Source of the DNA: Isoetes taiwanensis
Lineage: Eukaryota; Streptophyta; Lycopodiopsida; Isoetales; Isoetaceae
NCBI GenBank assembly: GCA_021234155.1
Contig: JAJEKV010000063.1
Location: 7,005,710-7,069,709, forward strand
Direction: 5' to 3'
DNA: 64,000 nucleotides
Part shown: piece after piece, positions 33,701-42,715 of the stretch
Numbering within the stretch: position 1 is the first letter of the stretch
How the letters are laid out: every line of letters starts with the position of its first letter
Notes under the pieces: generated by a model
The model's input: the letters and a program-made list of their open reading frames with translations, nothing else
Database searches by the model: none
Told to the model about the DNA's origin: nothing
Program-made: the position numbers and the translations under genes

Positions 33701-34172
33701 TGTAAAATTTTTTTGTTCAAAATAAAAGATTCTACTGCCAACTTCTTTTCCTCTTCAGCTTTATCATCTTCTTCTCTGTGTTACTTTTTGGTTCCAATTT
33801 TTCAGGCTTCCTACACCTCCTATATTTCATAATTTGAGCTCCAGCAGCAGCCCAGTTTACCTTGTGCTTTTCAGGATTTCTTTATGCAAATATGCAATTT
33901 TCCCATGCAAAAGCATAGGTTATCTGTTTTCTGACCTCATTATTGCATAATCCCTCACTCTGATAAAGCTTTCTTATCAATGATTGTAATTCTTCTTTCA
34001 GATGTGGCTGTACCAGCGAGATTTTTATACTGTGTCTGGAATTTATCTCCTCTCTCCAAACTGATAGCCAATCTTCAGTGGTGATGTTTTTCTCTAAATA
34101 TTTCATTTTTAGAGCCGGAATTAGTCCATCATCCGATAATCCATGCATTTCCACAAAATCTTCTACTGTCAC
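30730..34172 (-). pseudogene. Accessory gene of element 2: coiled coil, RING-like finger, FCP1-like HAD domain
   Basis: In coding order: an N-terminal segment (34172-33885, VEDFVEMHGLSDDG, TEDWLSVWREEINSRHS); a basic/acidic linker; a coiled coil (33741-33230, ELETSIMLETYAAKKM and similar); a Cys/His finger (about 33215-33100: CAAC, then KCDHEYHLMC, then CIVC) like a RING-H2; a Lys-rich linker (32486-32298, KKRKISPKSKVQVPKKQKSK); an IVQP/IVES repeat (31854-31600); and an HAD domain (31530-30730). The HAD part has LLIMDLNGVLV, FRPGVTEFLN, AIWSSMTAFN and, after a frame change near 31120, CILVDDSVYKTFLSPPYT. Stops include TAA near 33176, TGA near 32692 and TAA near 32490. Once the MITE and one duplicated 8-mer are discounted, the frame runs on from the finger into the linker, which supports one gene. 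Its role is unknown. Confidence 0.65.
32762..33084. mobile_element. hAT-type MITE (323 bp)
   Basis: Perfect 13-base terminal inverted repeats CAGGGATAGGTTC (left, 32762-32774) and GAACCTATCCCTG (right, ending 33084), with TACGT also shared two bases inside. Both sides carry the exact 8-bp duplication AGCAGAAC (32754-32761 and 33085-33092), diagnostic of hAT transposases. The interior has four copies of a GCGTACGCGAAA palindrome and several ATACGTATTT words but no coding capacity, so it depends on an autonomous hAT elsewhere. It interrupts the element 2 accessory gene. Confidence 0.93.
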
Positions 34173-34199
34173 TGTTTCGCTCGTTCTTATGCAAAGAAT

Positions 34200-34321
34200 T
34201 TGGCTTTCGGCTATGGCTATGGCTATGGCGCGAGAAAATTCGACTAAAAGCTATGGCTATGGCGCGAGAAAGTTCGATTAAAAGCTATGGCTTATGGCTA
34301 TGGCGTACGGCTATGGCGCGG
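34200..34321. repeat. Tandem GCTATGGCTATGGCGCGAGAA repeats upstream of the accessory gene
   Basis: Three units of roughly 35-45 bases built on GGCTATGGCTATGGCGCG, the last decayed. They lie between the start of the accessory gene and the right TIR, where its promoter or subterminal transposase sites would be. Confidence 0.65.
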
Positions 34322-34404
34322 GAACTGCCAGCATTAAATGCGTGACACAAGGCTGACAGGATCCAAGTGCTTTAGGTGTTGGGTGGTTGTCGCGTTTTTT
34401 TTAT

Positions 34405-34425
34405 CACTACTATAGAATTTACACC
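34405..34425 (-). repeat. Right TIR of element 2
   Basis: CACTACTATAGAATTTACACC is the inverted counterpart of 27079-27099, with one mismatch. Confidence 0.7.
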
Positions 34426-34599
34426 GCCAGCAGTCATTTTGAAACTGAAAATCAATAAAATGAAGCCCTTGGAGTGTTCCCATGGAATGTCAAAAAAAGC
34501 TTGAAACATAATCCCATCTCTGAACATAGCAATACATTACCAGCTATAACTTCAAACCCTAATTCATGCCCAAATCTGGCTGCTTCTGTATCATCAAAA

Positions 34600-34813
34600 C
34601 ATAAAGAAAAAGCAAGGTAAGAAATGGCCTGATAATATTGTGACATATAAAGTAGAACTCATGATTCAGATGGATCTATGGAAAGGTCTGTAGAACTAAG
34701 GCATAACATAAAGAAAAAGCAACGATAAGAAATGGCCTGAGAATATTGTGACAAATAAAATAGAACTCATGATTCAGATGAATCTATGAATAGATCTGCA
34801 GAACTAAGGAATA
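34600..34813. repeat. 107-bp tandem duplication
   Basis: Two copies starting CATAAAGAAAAAGCAA at 34600 and 34707 are about 90 percent alike by eye and share TAGAACTCATGATTCAGATG. The - strand of the first copy and its left flank reads EAARFGHELGFEVIAGNVLL, which looks protein-like but was not recognised. Confidence 0.75.
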
Positions 34814-34929
34814 ATGTAAGGTTAAAATATGCTCACCTTGTGTCCAGTTTGATCAACTATTCTTAATCTCTTCAGATCGACCTATCCCTATTCAATCGGC
34901 TTCAAATCGCACATCAAGCTCTTCAAATC

Positions 34930-36416
34930 GGCTTAGGTTTTGCGGAACAATAAGAATTCGGGGTCCTGTTGATGAGACAGTATTTTACAGTGAGGGTGTA
35001 TGCCAGAAGGTAATTATGATCTACTGTCTTCCCGATAATTAGTGTCTAATCTAAATTTGGGGTTCTATTTTCCTACAGATTGACTATGGATTCAAAGGAA
35101 TCGACATTATTGCTACCTATTGGAAATATGCTTGCTTTTTTAGCAATTGCTGAATTTGGCACCATCGACATCTCACTAAAGCCTAATTTAAAGCTTGTGC
35201 TTGATTCATCGGTGTAGAAGTGGAGCCATTCCCTTGCTCGTATGCCATGTATTTGTTCTCTAAAGTTGATTTCATTCCTTATGTGGTAGCACAGTGTTTG
35301 AGATAAGCTACTTACATAATAGTTTGCGAAGTAGTTTATGTTTCATTACCTCCCTATCTATGGATAATGATAGGTTTTATTACCTTCCTATATATAGATG
35401 TTGATAGAAAACTACTTGAATTTGTTTTTTATCCAGGAGGGCGACTGATTTGCTTTTAAAAAAGCGCCAATAATTAGGGGATTGGCACAAGCTATAGCCA
35501 TCTGTGGGTCTTTGCCTATCATCTGGGGATTCATACCTGGCGTAGGATAGTCTTACCCTGGATCCCGGAGGTGTGATCCCGGAGGACGGGATCCCGGAGG
35601 ACGTGTGATCCTAGAGGACAGGATCCCACTGTTAACTGCGCAGTTAAAAGGTGACTGCGCAGTTTAGGGCCATTTTTTGCCCGGATTTTTGCTTGCTGAT
35701 AGCAACGACGCTGCCATCTCTTCCTCCTTGGCATCAAACTACAGCTCTTCTCAAGCCCATTCCGACCACCTCGCACAAACCCCAGCTGATTCCGTGGAGG
35801 ATCGGCCAAGAAAAAAGCATAAGAAAACTTGGCTGATTTTCGCTATAAGGGGCTTTTTTTTTTTCGCAGTTACTGTGCAGTAAGGGGATCCCGCCGATGT
35901 CGTCCTCTGGGATCACACCTCCGGGATCCCCCAATCCAGGGTAAGACTATCCTACGCCTTCATACCTCGCGTCTGTATGTTTTCTTAATTCCTTTTAGTT
36001 ACTTGACTACTAATATGTTAAAGGAGGAGGAAATTCGATACTAAAGCCAATTTTTTATCTATGTCATATAATATGGATCGACATGGATGGTAATCACATG
36101 GTTCATTTTGTGGCATTGCACAAAAAGAATAACATTGTTGGTTCTTAATTTCCATTGTTGCTAAACTGCTTGATGTGATTAAGCTCTCTAATATTCAACT
36201 CCATGTTTGCAGGTTGACATTCGAGCTTGTGATCAACAAAATGTCCAGATGAATCTTGTTCATGGTGATTTTCTGTCTATAAAGGTCCCAGGTTTATATG
36301 AGAAACATCCTGCACTGGTTTATCGGCTTATCGATGTGCTATCTATGCTCAATATGCTAGTATTACTTATGACCAAGTTCCAAATGTGCATTAAGTTTAG
36401 TACATTGGATTGAATG
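34930..36416 (+). pseudogene. Exon-like fragments of an unrecognised gene
   Basis: Three pieces read like exons. First, IRGPVDETVFYSEGVCQK at about 34957-35010, ending at AG|GTAATT. Second, a piece after TTTCCTACAG at 35080 giving DYGFKGID and, in another frame, LLPIGNMLAFLAIAEFG and ISLKPNLKLVLDSS. Third, after TTTGCAG at 36212, VDIRACDQQNVQMNLVHGDF followed by LSIKVPGLYEKHPALVYRL. Splice-like borders suggest a decayed or partly captured host gene. I could not assign a family. A Mutator-type MITE lies between the second and third pieces. Confidence 0.3.
35539..35958. mobile_element. Mutator-type MITE (420 bp)
   Basis: Exact 25-base terminal inverted repeats beginning GGCGTAGGATAGTCTTACCC, continued inward by an imperfect match of about 60 bases rich in GGATCCCGGAGG. 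Both sides carry the exact 9-bp duplication TTCATACCT (35530-35538 and 35959-35967), typical of Mutator-like elements. An inner inverted pair TAACTGCGCAGT/ACTGTGCAGTAA is also visible. No coding capacity. Confidence 0.92.
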
Positions 36417-36644
36417 CTGCAACTTTTGTATTTCACGAAATGGAAGCAGAAATTGTATTCTCTTGGACAACAATAATTGCAGCTTTTGTTCAGCATAACA
36501 AAGAAAGAAAACTCTGATATTCTTCTTAAAGATGATGCAGAAAAGCTTCAAGCTGCATCAGGTTGCATTTCTTGCCATTCTTAAAAGCTTCCTCTATTAT
36601 GGCATTAATAAATGAAAGTAACTTATTCATGCTTTTGCGCGTTG

Positions 36645-36996
36645 GAAACTGGCTCAGAGCCTAAAATGTTAATGTGAGCTGCACTTTTGTGTAAAATATC
36701 TGGGGACTCAGATATTTTAATTAGCTAAATCATCCTGGTGTAGTCTGATTAAGTATCTCGAAGACCAAAATGTTAATGTGAACTGCAATTTTTTATGTAT
36801 AAAAATTCTGGGGACTCAGATAATGCATGGCTCATATTTAATAAGCTAATTCGGCCTGGTTAGTCTGATTAAGTGGCTCAAAGACGAAAATGTTAATGTG
36901 AACTGCACTTTTCTTTGTGTAGAAAATTTGGGGATTCTCATAAATCATGGCTCATATTTAATAAGCTAATTCAGCATGGTGTAGTCTGATTAAGTT
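36645..36996. repeat. Three diverged tandem repeats of about 105-120 bp
   Basis: Units share AAAATGTTAATGTGAACTGC (starting 36663, 36767 and 36887) and end with GTAGTCTGATTAAGT. The last two also share ATGGCTCATATTTAATAAGC. No coding sense was found. The flank 37000-37480 holds nothing recognised. Confidence 0.75.
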
Positions 36997-37559
36997 ATCC
37001 TTCCTTACATTTCCACTGCTCTTGCTTAAGTCGAGACATCTCTAATATTTTGTCATGTGCCCCAGATTTTTTTCATGTATTCCAGATCATCTGCATAAAA
37101 ATCCAAAGTCCAAAAATCCAAAGTCCATATTTTGCCTTTCAATCTCATGGCAGGTCAAAATGGAAGTGAAAAGTTTTCATTGGCCAAAACATTGAATTTT
37201 TTGAGTAAGCCTGGTTTATACGATGTAGGGTGCAGCTGATCGAAGAAGACAATGAGCTTCTATTATAGGGAGGAATCCATAAATTTCTACTTGGCAGAAT
37301 GATTAGGTAACTATATGTCTATAAACTCATATTCATTTGCCTGCAACATGGTCTCCATGATTAATGCATAATAGTTATTGTGGTCTTAGCACATTGTCTC
37401 TGATGTAGACAATGCATGTTAATATGTAGCAAAATAACCGGGCGTTTCAGGGGGATTTGATGTGGATGTAAAAATAACAATTCCTGAAACGATAGACCAT
37501 ATATCCCCCGAGTGAGTGTCGCGAATGTGGCTCTTGGTATCAGTAATCCATAGCTCCTC

Positions 37560-38500
37560 TAGAAGTGCCTGATCTCCCAAGCAGCTCTGGCAAAATATGA
37601 GTCGGCCTTTCTCCTAATGGGCTTCCTCGGAGCTGCTGGTCTCTCTGGGGGCGGCTTCAAGGTGTTCTTCTTGGTATGTCTACCTCCTTCCACGTAGGTG
37701 ACCCTGTGCTCCTCATAGTACTTTTACTCCTCGTACATTTTCATGTACTGGTTGTACTCTTTAAGTTTCTTCCTGTACTCAAGCTCGTGCTTGAGTATAT
37801 ATGACTCCGCGCAGGCCTCGGCTTCTTCTTGTCTGCTGCCGGCTGCTTTGGGGATGGCCATCTTGGGTACGGGGGTACCTCTGCTGTCGGCTCCTCCTCT
37901 TCATTACTTGCGTTCGAGGGTCCTGAGCCCTCAGTGGGAACAGGGACCCTCATCTCCTCATCTGACTCGGTGTTAGAGGAGGGGGGCGGCTTGTCGGGCT
38001 CCTGCTCCCGAATGACGACGCCTTTTGCCGGCGTTGTTTTCAGCTTACGCCGGGTCTCCTTCGGTAACTCCGGGTTCTTCCCCTTGTCCACCTTCTTCTT
38101 CAGGTGCTCCTTCTTGCGCTTCCTGCACTCTTCCTTCTTCTTTCTTCTCTCCTCCTTCTGTCTCCTGCGCTCTTATTTCTCCCTCCTACGCTCCTCCTTG
38201 GTCTTCTTGACCTGTGGTCCCTCGTCCTCCCTTTTCCTCTTCCGCTCCTTCTTCTCTAATTTCTTGAGCTCCCTCTCTAGCTCCCTCCTCAGTTCTTCTG
38301 CATCTCTCTCATCTTCGTGGCCCGGCTCGCTCTGGCTCCCAGGGCCCTCATGTGTGTTGGCTGCTCCTCCTCATTGTCCTGGGCTCGTTCCTCCTCCTGG
38401 TGCTGTTTGGTTCAGGCGATGTTTGGAATCAAGGCAATCGGCTTCCTGGCGTCTAGAAATCGTCTTCTGGGACGAGGAGCTGTTTGCTGGAGAAGGTAAG
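37560..38500 (-). pseudogene. Highly charged leftward protein, unrecognised
   Basis: From about 38400 leftwards the frame gives DERDAEELRRELERELKKLE, ERKRKREDEGPQVKKTKEER, then after a stop RRRQKEERRKKEECRKRKK and KGKNPELPKETRRKLKTTPA. A Pro/Glu/Ser-rich stretch follows (PSSNTESDEEMRVPVPTEG), then YEEHRVTYVEGGRHTKK and PRKPIRRKADSYFARAAWEI near 37590. The first half should form a long charged helix. The C-terminal part is more specific. It could be a gag-like protein of an LTR element or a host gene; no domain was recognised. The complementary strand also shows a long Ser/Leu-rich frame, which is a composition shadow. Confidence 0.35.
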
Positions 38501-38642
38501 TGTAAATGAGGAACCCTAATTGTCTACTTATAGGTAGGGGGATTTTAGGGTTTGGACCTGCAATTCCATATTATGCCATTCTAGGAGGTATTAGTGTAGA
38601 TATGATGAGTACATTAGGTTTATGTAGCCAAAAAGCATCCAC

Positions 38643-38709
38643 CACTCACACAGTGCGCGAGGAGCAAATCCGAGAATGGCGGATTTGGTTTGGGCGCACT
38701 TTGTGAGGG
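38643..38709. repeat. Two-tier stem-loop similar to those at 18.3 kb
   Basis: Outer arms CTCACACAGTGCGCG and GGGCGCACTTTGTGAG with an inner perfect stem CAAATCCG/CGGATTTG. A truncated relative (CACTCACACAGTGAGCGGGG) starts at about 38853. The outer arms resemble CTCACACGTCGCGCC of the 18.3-kb stem-loops. Confidence 0.55.
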
Positions 38710-38954
38710 GTCACCTCTTTTTGGGTCCAATTTTCAATTTATAAAGAGTTTCTTAGTGATCTAACATGCAAAACTAGCTACAAACCAAGGGATAAGTTGA
38801 ACTTCACTATCAGATTAGCTAAATTATGCATCTAACTAGGTCAACATGGGTCCACCACTCACACAGTGAGCGGGGAGCAAATCCAAGCATGGCCTAGAGA
38901 TTTGTAGCACTTGACTCCTTTCACTAAAAATTTTTCCAGCACCAGCTAATCTAT

Positions 38955-39357
38955 TTATGATGAGGTCTTTTCTTCATAATGTTTTAATAAAAACAACCAC
39001 ATCTGCCTAGGACTTAGGTTCCTCAACTTAAGCCTAACAGTAGGGCTTACCTTGCAGGAAATTATGCCTTGAGCCCAGTATAAAGACCTCCCAGTTCCCA
39101 TGTGACTATTAACAGGTGTCCCTTCTGCATTTGCTGGACCTAAACCTGCATTTGTTCTCATATTAACAGAACCTTCAAAAACTGACCTCGTAATGGTGTT
39201 CATGTTCATATTTATGCCTCCATATGGATCAGTAAGATCCCAAAGATCCTCAACATCTAAAATGTGTTTCACAACATCCTTTCACACTTGGAATACTGGT
39301 CCTCCCTTGTAGACCTCCATAGTGTTTAAAAGGCTAGCTCAAAATCTGTTAGACATT
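38955..39357 (-). pseudogene. LTR-retrotransposon gag N-terminal fragment
   Basis: Begins at ATG 39357, 42 bases downstream of a primer binding site. It reads MEVYKGGPVFQ (39321), then HILDVEDLWDLTDPYGG, a variable middle, and VSPTVRLKLRNLSPRQMWLF followed by KHYEEKTSS. The ending (L...W..L...Y) fits the Ty1/copia gag (UBN2-type) pattern. There are stops near 39345 and 39290, and the sequence ends about 38955; no protease, integrase or RT follows. Confidence 0.55.
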
Positions 39358-39398
39358 GTGAAAATGCAAACAACCAAGCAATTTCAACTTGAAAAATG

Positions 39399-39410
39399 GC
39401 TCTGATACCA
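39399..39410 (-). promoter_or_regulatory. Primer binding site for initiator Met-tRNA
   Basis: On the - strand TGGTATCAGAGC, complementary to the 3' end of plant initiator methionine tRNA, sits between the LTR end (on the right) and the gag fragment (on the left). This fixes the orientation of the element as leftward. Confidence 0.8.
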
Positions 39411-40478
39411 GGTTATTTTCATAAGTTCTAGTTCAATTCATGAATTTAAACTAGACTAAGAAATACTTCATATATATCAAACACCAACTTAGCAAAGAGC
39501 AATGATTAATCTTATAGCAACAATTAATCATTAAAGACCATTGAATATTGTAGCAAATATGGCACTGTAGCACGGGTATTGACCCGAATACTGTAGAAAG
39601 GTTGACATACTGGTTGCACCCCTAAATTTCCAACTGATAGCACAAATTTCTCCTTAATTATCAATTCCGGCCAACTGAAAATTCAAGTCGGCCTTCTGTG
39701 TTTCTTATAGGAACAACTCTGTTGGTTGTGGCATCAGATTTGGCCGACTTGCCGAGGTCTGACTTGAATGGAGTTTGCCCCCAAATTTTAGTGCCAGCTC
39801 AAACTATAAGAATAGTATATGGTTCAAAAATGACCATTGAACTTTTTTACGAATATTGAACCCTTTATATGTACAACTTAGGGTTCAACATTATAAGCAG
39901 AATAATTATGCACGGGTGTATGTACATGTCACAACCTACAAAAAGTAGGATCAATTGCACTACCTTGAACTCCCTGAGTTCCCCGCAGCCTTGAGTTACC
40001 AGAACTCCCCACGCACAACTGAAAAACTAATCCCCAGGATTAGCTTGAAGCCCTACTTCAAGAAGTTCTATTGCTAGAACTAATGCTGCTACTGAAGTAT
40101 TGCTCAATAACAGAGCAAAACGCCACAATGGATAATTCCAAAAGAACACAAAAAAGTTTGTGGAATAATCCCAATAGGGTCGAAACTGACTCTCGGCAAC
40201 TCAGAAAGAGGATACAGGCTGTAAGCACAAGCTTTAGACCGCCAACAAAATCCCGCCAAGCTGCTCCCAGCAAAAGATGAGATCTCTAAAACCCATCCCA
40301 AACTCCTTTATAGAGTCCCTAAGGCTAAGATTAGCCTAAGCAAAGGCCATTTAAAAATAATCCCATGCCGCCCCTAGGCAAGTAATTCTCGGAACGTTCA
40401 CAGGCCACCCCATGGCATTCCCAGGGCAGACTCTCGGCCCCAAGGCCCGCAAGCACAACTTGCCCTTGGTCCGTAACA
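39411..40478 (-). mobile_element. LTR sequence (single shared LTR or fusion of two)
   Basis: The - strand LTR begins TGTTACGGACC at 40478, just after a polypurine tract (GGGGAGGGGAGGAAAT, about 40480-40496). It has a CTATAAAG box near 40308 and reaches the primer binding site with ...AAAATAACC. TGTTA at one end and TAAC at the other would be the usual short inverted ends of one 1068-base LTR. The flanking coding remains differ in type, however (chromodomain pol on one side, copia-like gag on the other), so a fusion of two LTRs is possible. Confidence 0.5.
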
Positions 40479-40900
40479 ATTTCCTCCCCTCCCCTTAGGA
40501 CCTTGTCCTCAAGGTCTAGAGTTTGAATGAGGAAAGCATTGCACAAACTCATCTGTCTTCCAAGTGGCATCGATAGGAGACTGGCCTCGCCACAAGACTA
40601 GATATTCATGAATATCTTTATTGCGGAACTGCCAAGAAGCACCATGCTTAGCTCATAAATGTTCATCATTTAGAACAAGACATTACCTTCACATTTGTAA
40701 ACACAACTTTGTTAGATCTTCTTGCAATCCAAAAGTTGCATCAACAACAAGACGCAAATTTAGATCATCTGTCTTAGCCCAGAATGCATCAAGCACTACT
40801 CGCCAACAGATATTCTTGGGGAAACCAGAGCCAAGCACAAGCCAAATCCCTGATTAGGCAAGATAGTATGACTCGGAGCAGTTTGACATACGTCCAGTGA
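40400..40900 (-). pseudogene. Chromodomain end of a Ty3/gypsy (chromovirus) polyprotein
   Basis: On the - strand the text reads VVDATFGLQEDLTKLCLQM (about 40750-40690), a decayed integrase C-terminus. It is followed by WQFRNKDIHEYLVLWRGQSP and IDATWKTDEFVQCFP near 40630-40540, which fits the chromodomain pattern of aromatic residues (Y, W, W) around EYLVxWxG and DATWE. LEDKVLRGGEEIVTD lies in the next frame, as in related elements just before the 3' LTR. Only the last part of pol is present. Integrase chromodomains direct insertion to heterochromatin. Confidence 0.65.
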
Positions 40901-41494
40901 TGCAACCCCAAAACAAGAACCCTTGCCGTTGCAAGAAAAGAAAAAAAAAAAAAAAAAAACCGGAAAGGTTATACTTTATATTTTTGGTATATTTACCTTT
41001 AGGTTGATCCAGCCAATCATGGTTGTCCTGTCAACCCATACAAATGCAAAGGTTTCAAGTCCATCCACTAGACTCCTTAACCTTGATTTTATTTCTACTT
41101 TAATGAACTATTGCCATCTAAAAACTCACTATCCGCACTCAGTAGATACAAGTCATCTACTTATGTCAATCATATCCCAGACCACCCAGTGGTAAGATCG
41201 AGGCTACTCCACAACCATGGACATCCCATAGGGTCTAGCATGCGCGACATGCCCCCAAATTACTTGTAACACTTTAGGCCTTTGTCTCACTCAAAATAGA
41301 GCATCAAATCCCCTGATCCGAATCTTTTTACCAAATCCGGCCTACTTGTATCACGTCACGATGAAGCAGAGGGATTTTCCCTTTTAAACTTCTTGCCCAA
41401 TCTAAGGGCGCCACCTCATACCCATAAATCAATGGTTAGGGGGTTTTCTACGAGGCCTTTATAATTTTAATTAAATGACACTTTTGCATACGAA

Positions 41495-41636
41495 GCAAAT
41501 GCCATTTAAAAAAAACCCCACGCCGCCCCTAGGCGGTAAGGAATTCTCGGAACGTTCACAGGCCACCCCGTGGCATTCCCAAGGCAGACTCTCGGCCCCA
41601 AGGCCTGCAAGCGCGACTTCCCCTTGGTCCGTAATA
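41495..41636 (-). repeat. Second copy of the LTR head
   Basis: The stretch GCCGCCCCTAGGC...TTCTCGGAACGTTCACAGGCCA through CCCTTGGTCCGTAA repeats 40340-40478 in the same orientation at about 90 percent identity. It probably marks another LTR fragment of the same family. A poly-A run of 20 bases at 40940-40960 lies between them. Confidence 0.75.
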
Positions 41637-41639
41637 GTA

Positions 41640-42274
41640 CACTAGTACACTGTAAGCTTGAGCCTAATTATGTGATGACTATGTTATAGAATTCCAACAT
41701 TATGCATGTACATTTGATTGACATGGTTATTTAAACCATGGTTTTAAGAGATTTGGCTTTCTTAGTTTCTAAGCATGTAAATTTGCATGTCACCTCGAAC
41801 CCTTGTGTTAAGAAAGTTGGCTACCTTTTGGACAATTAAATATGTGTATCGTATTTGTATGCAAGCCAAAGGTGGAACATGGTGTATTTGCCATTTGGTT
41901 TAGGTTTCCCCTTGGTATTTTTAAATTAAATTTTCCAACACCGCGATTAAGATTCCAAGTTTTTGGGCATATCTCAAAGAGATGCTCCCTACCAATACTC
42001 ATGATTTAGCCATTAAAATGACCAATGACAATATATCTATGAAGATACACCCCATAACTTGCATACATACATGCATAGTTGACAATTTTAAGCCAACCAA
42101 GTTGGATCTACTTTAATAACAACACCGACCCAACATGCCAAATAGATTTGGTTGACACAAATAGGCCAAATACAGTTAATGTCTATGTGCTTTGTTGTGC
42201 GTGGCAACTGGTGGTTAATGATGACGACATCAAGTTCAATTAGTTTTAGGAATGAATTTTTGTCAGATCTATAT
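41640..42274. other. Stretch without a recognised gene
   Basis: AT-rich sequence with only short frames on both strands; no motif or repeat was recognised. Confidence 0.5.
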
Positions 42275-42466
42275 ATGAATCCTAGGATCTAGGATGGGTC
42301 ACAAACTTGAACAAGGGCACTGGTTTGAACACCGCGATGTATGTTCGAATGTGCGCTTCCCCCGACTATGTATGACTCCTAGGATCCAGGATAAGTCACA
42401 AAATTGAACAAGGGAAGTAGGCATAGCACCGCACTGTATCTTCGGATGTGCACTTCCCCCGAAGGT
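42275..42466. repeat. 97-bp tandem duplication
   Basis: Two copies share CCTAGGATC.AGGAT..GTCACAAA.TTGAACAAGGG and GTGCGCTTCCCCCG-like ends, starting near 42281 and 42378. They lie upstream of the DUF4408/DUF761 gene and could be part of its promoter region, but no element was identified. Confidence 0.7.
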
Positions 42467-42715
42467 TCGCGAGAATGTCGACATAAAGTGAGGTCAATAG
42501 GGTTGCAAGCGTATCAACAAAGATGGGCGGCAAATTGTTGTCCCATATGGTGGACCAAAGGCAACTTTTCTTTTTATCTTTAGGTCCTCAATATAAGGGC
42601 AAGCGAGGCCTCTCCCAAACTCACAAAATCTCATCACTTCTTCAACATAGCAAGGGCTTGGTTATAGATCATTTTGGTGAAGGCCTGAACGAGAAAAGTT
42701 CCAGCAGTTTTGGTG

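Larger units (their letters stand above)
27079..34425. mobile_element. 7.35-kb two-gene DNA transposon (element 2)
   Basis: GGTGTAAATTCTATAGT at 27079-27095 is matched exactly in inverted form at 34409-34425; allowing one mismatch the TIR is 21 bases. Flanks are CATAGCAG on the left and GCCAGCAG on the right, which may be an eroded duplication. Inside, a rightward DDE transposase gene (27433-30582) converges on a leftward accessory gene (34172-30730), with about 150 bases between their stops. A hAT MITE (32762-33084) is nested in the accessory gene. Both genes have stops and frame changes. Confidence 0.75.

Noticed and set aside
37829-38509. Long Ser/Leu/Phe-rich + strand frame of 226 codons
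   Set aside because: It is the complement of the charged leftward frame; its composition is what an antisense reading of Lys/Glu/Arg codons gives.
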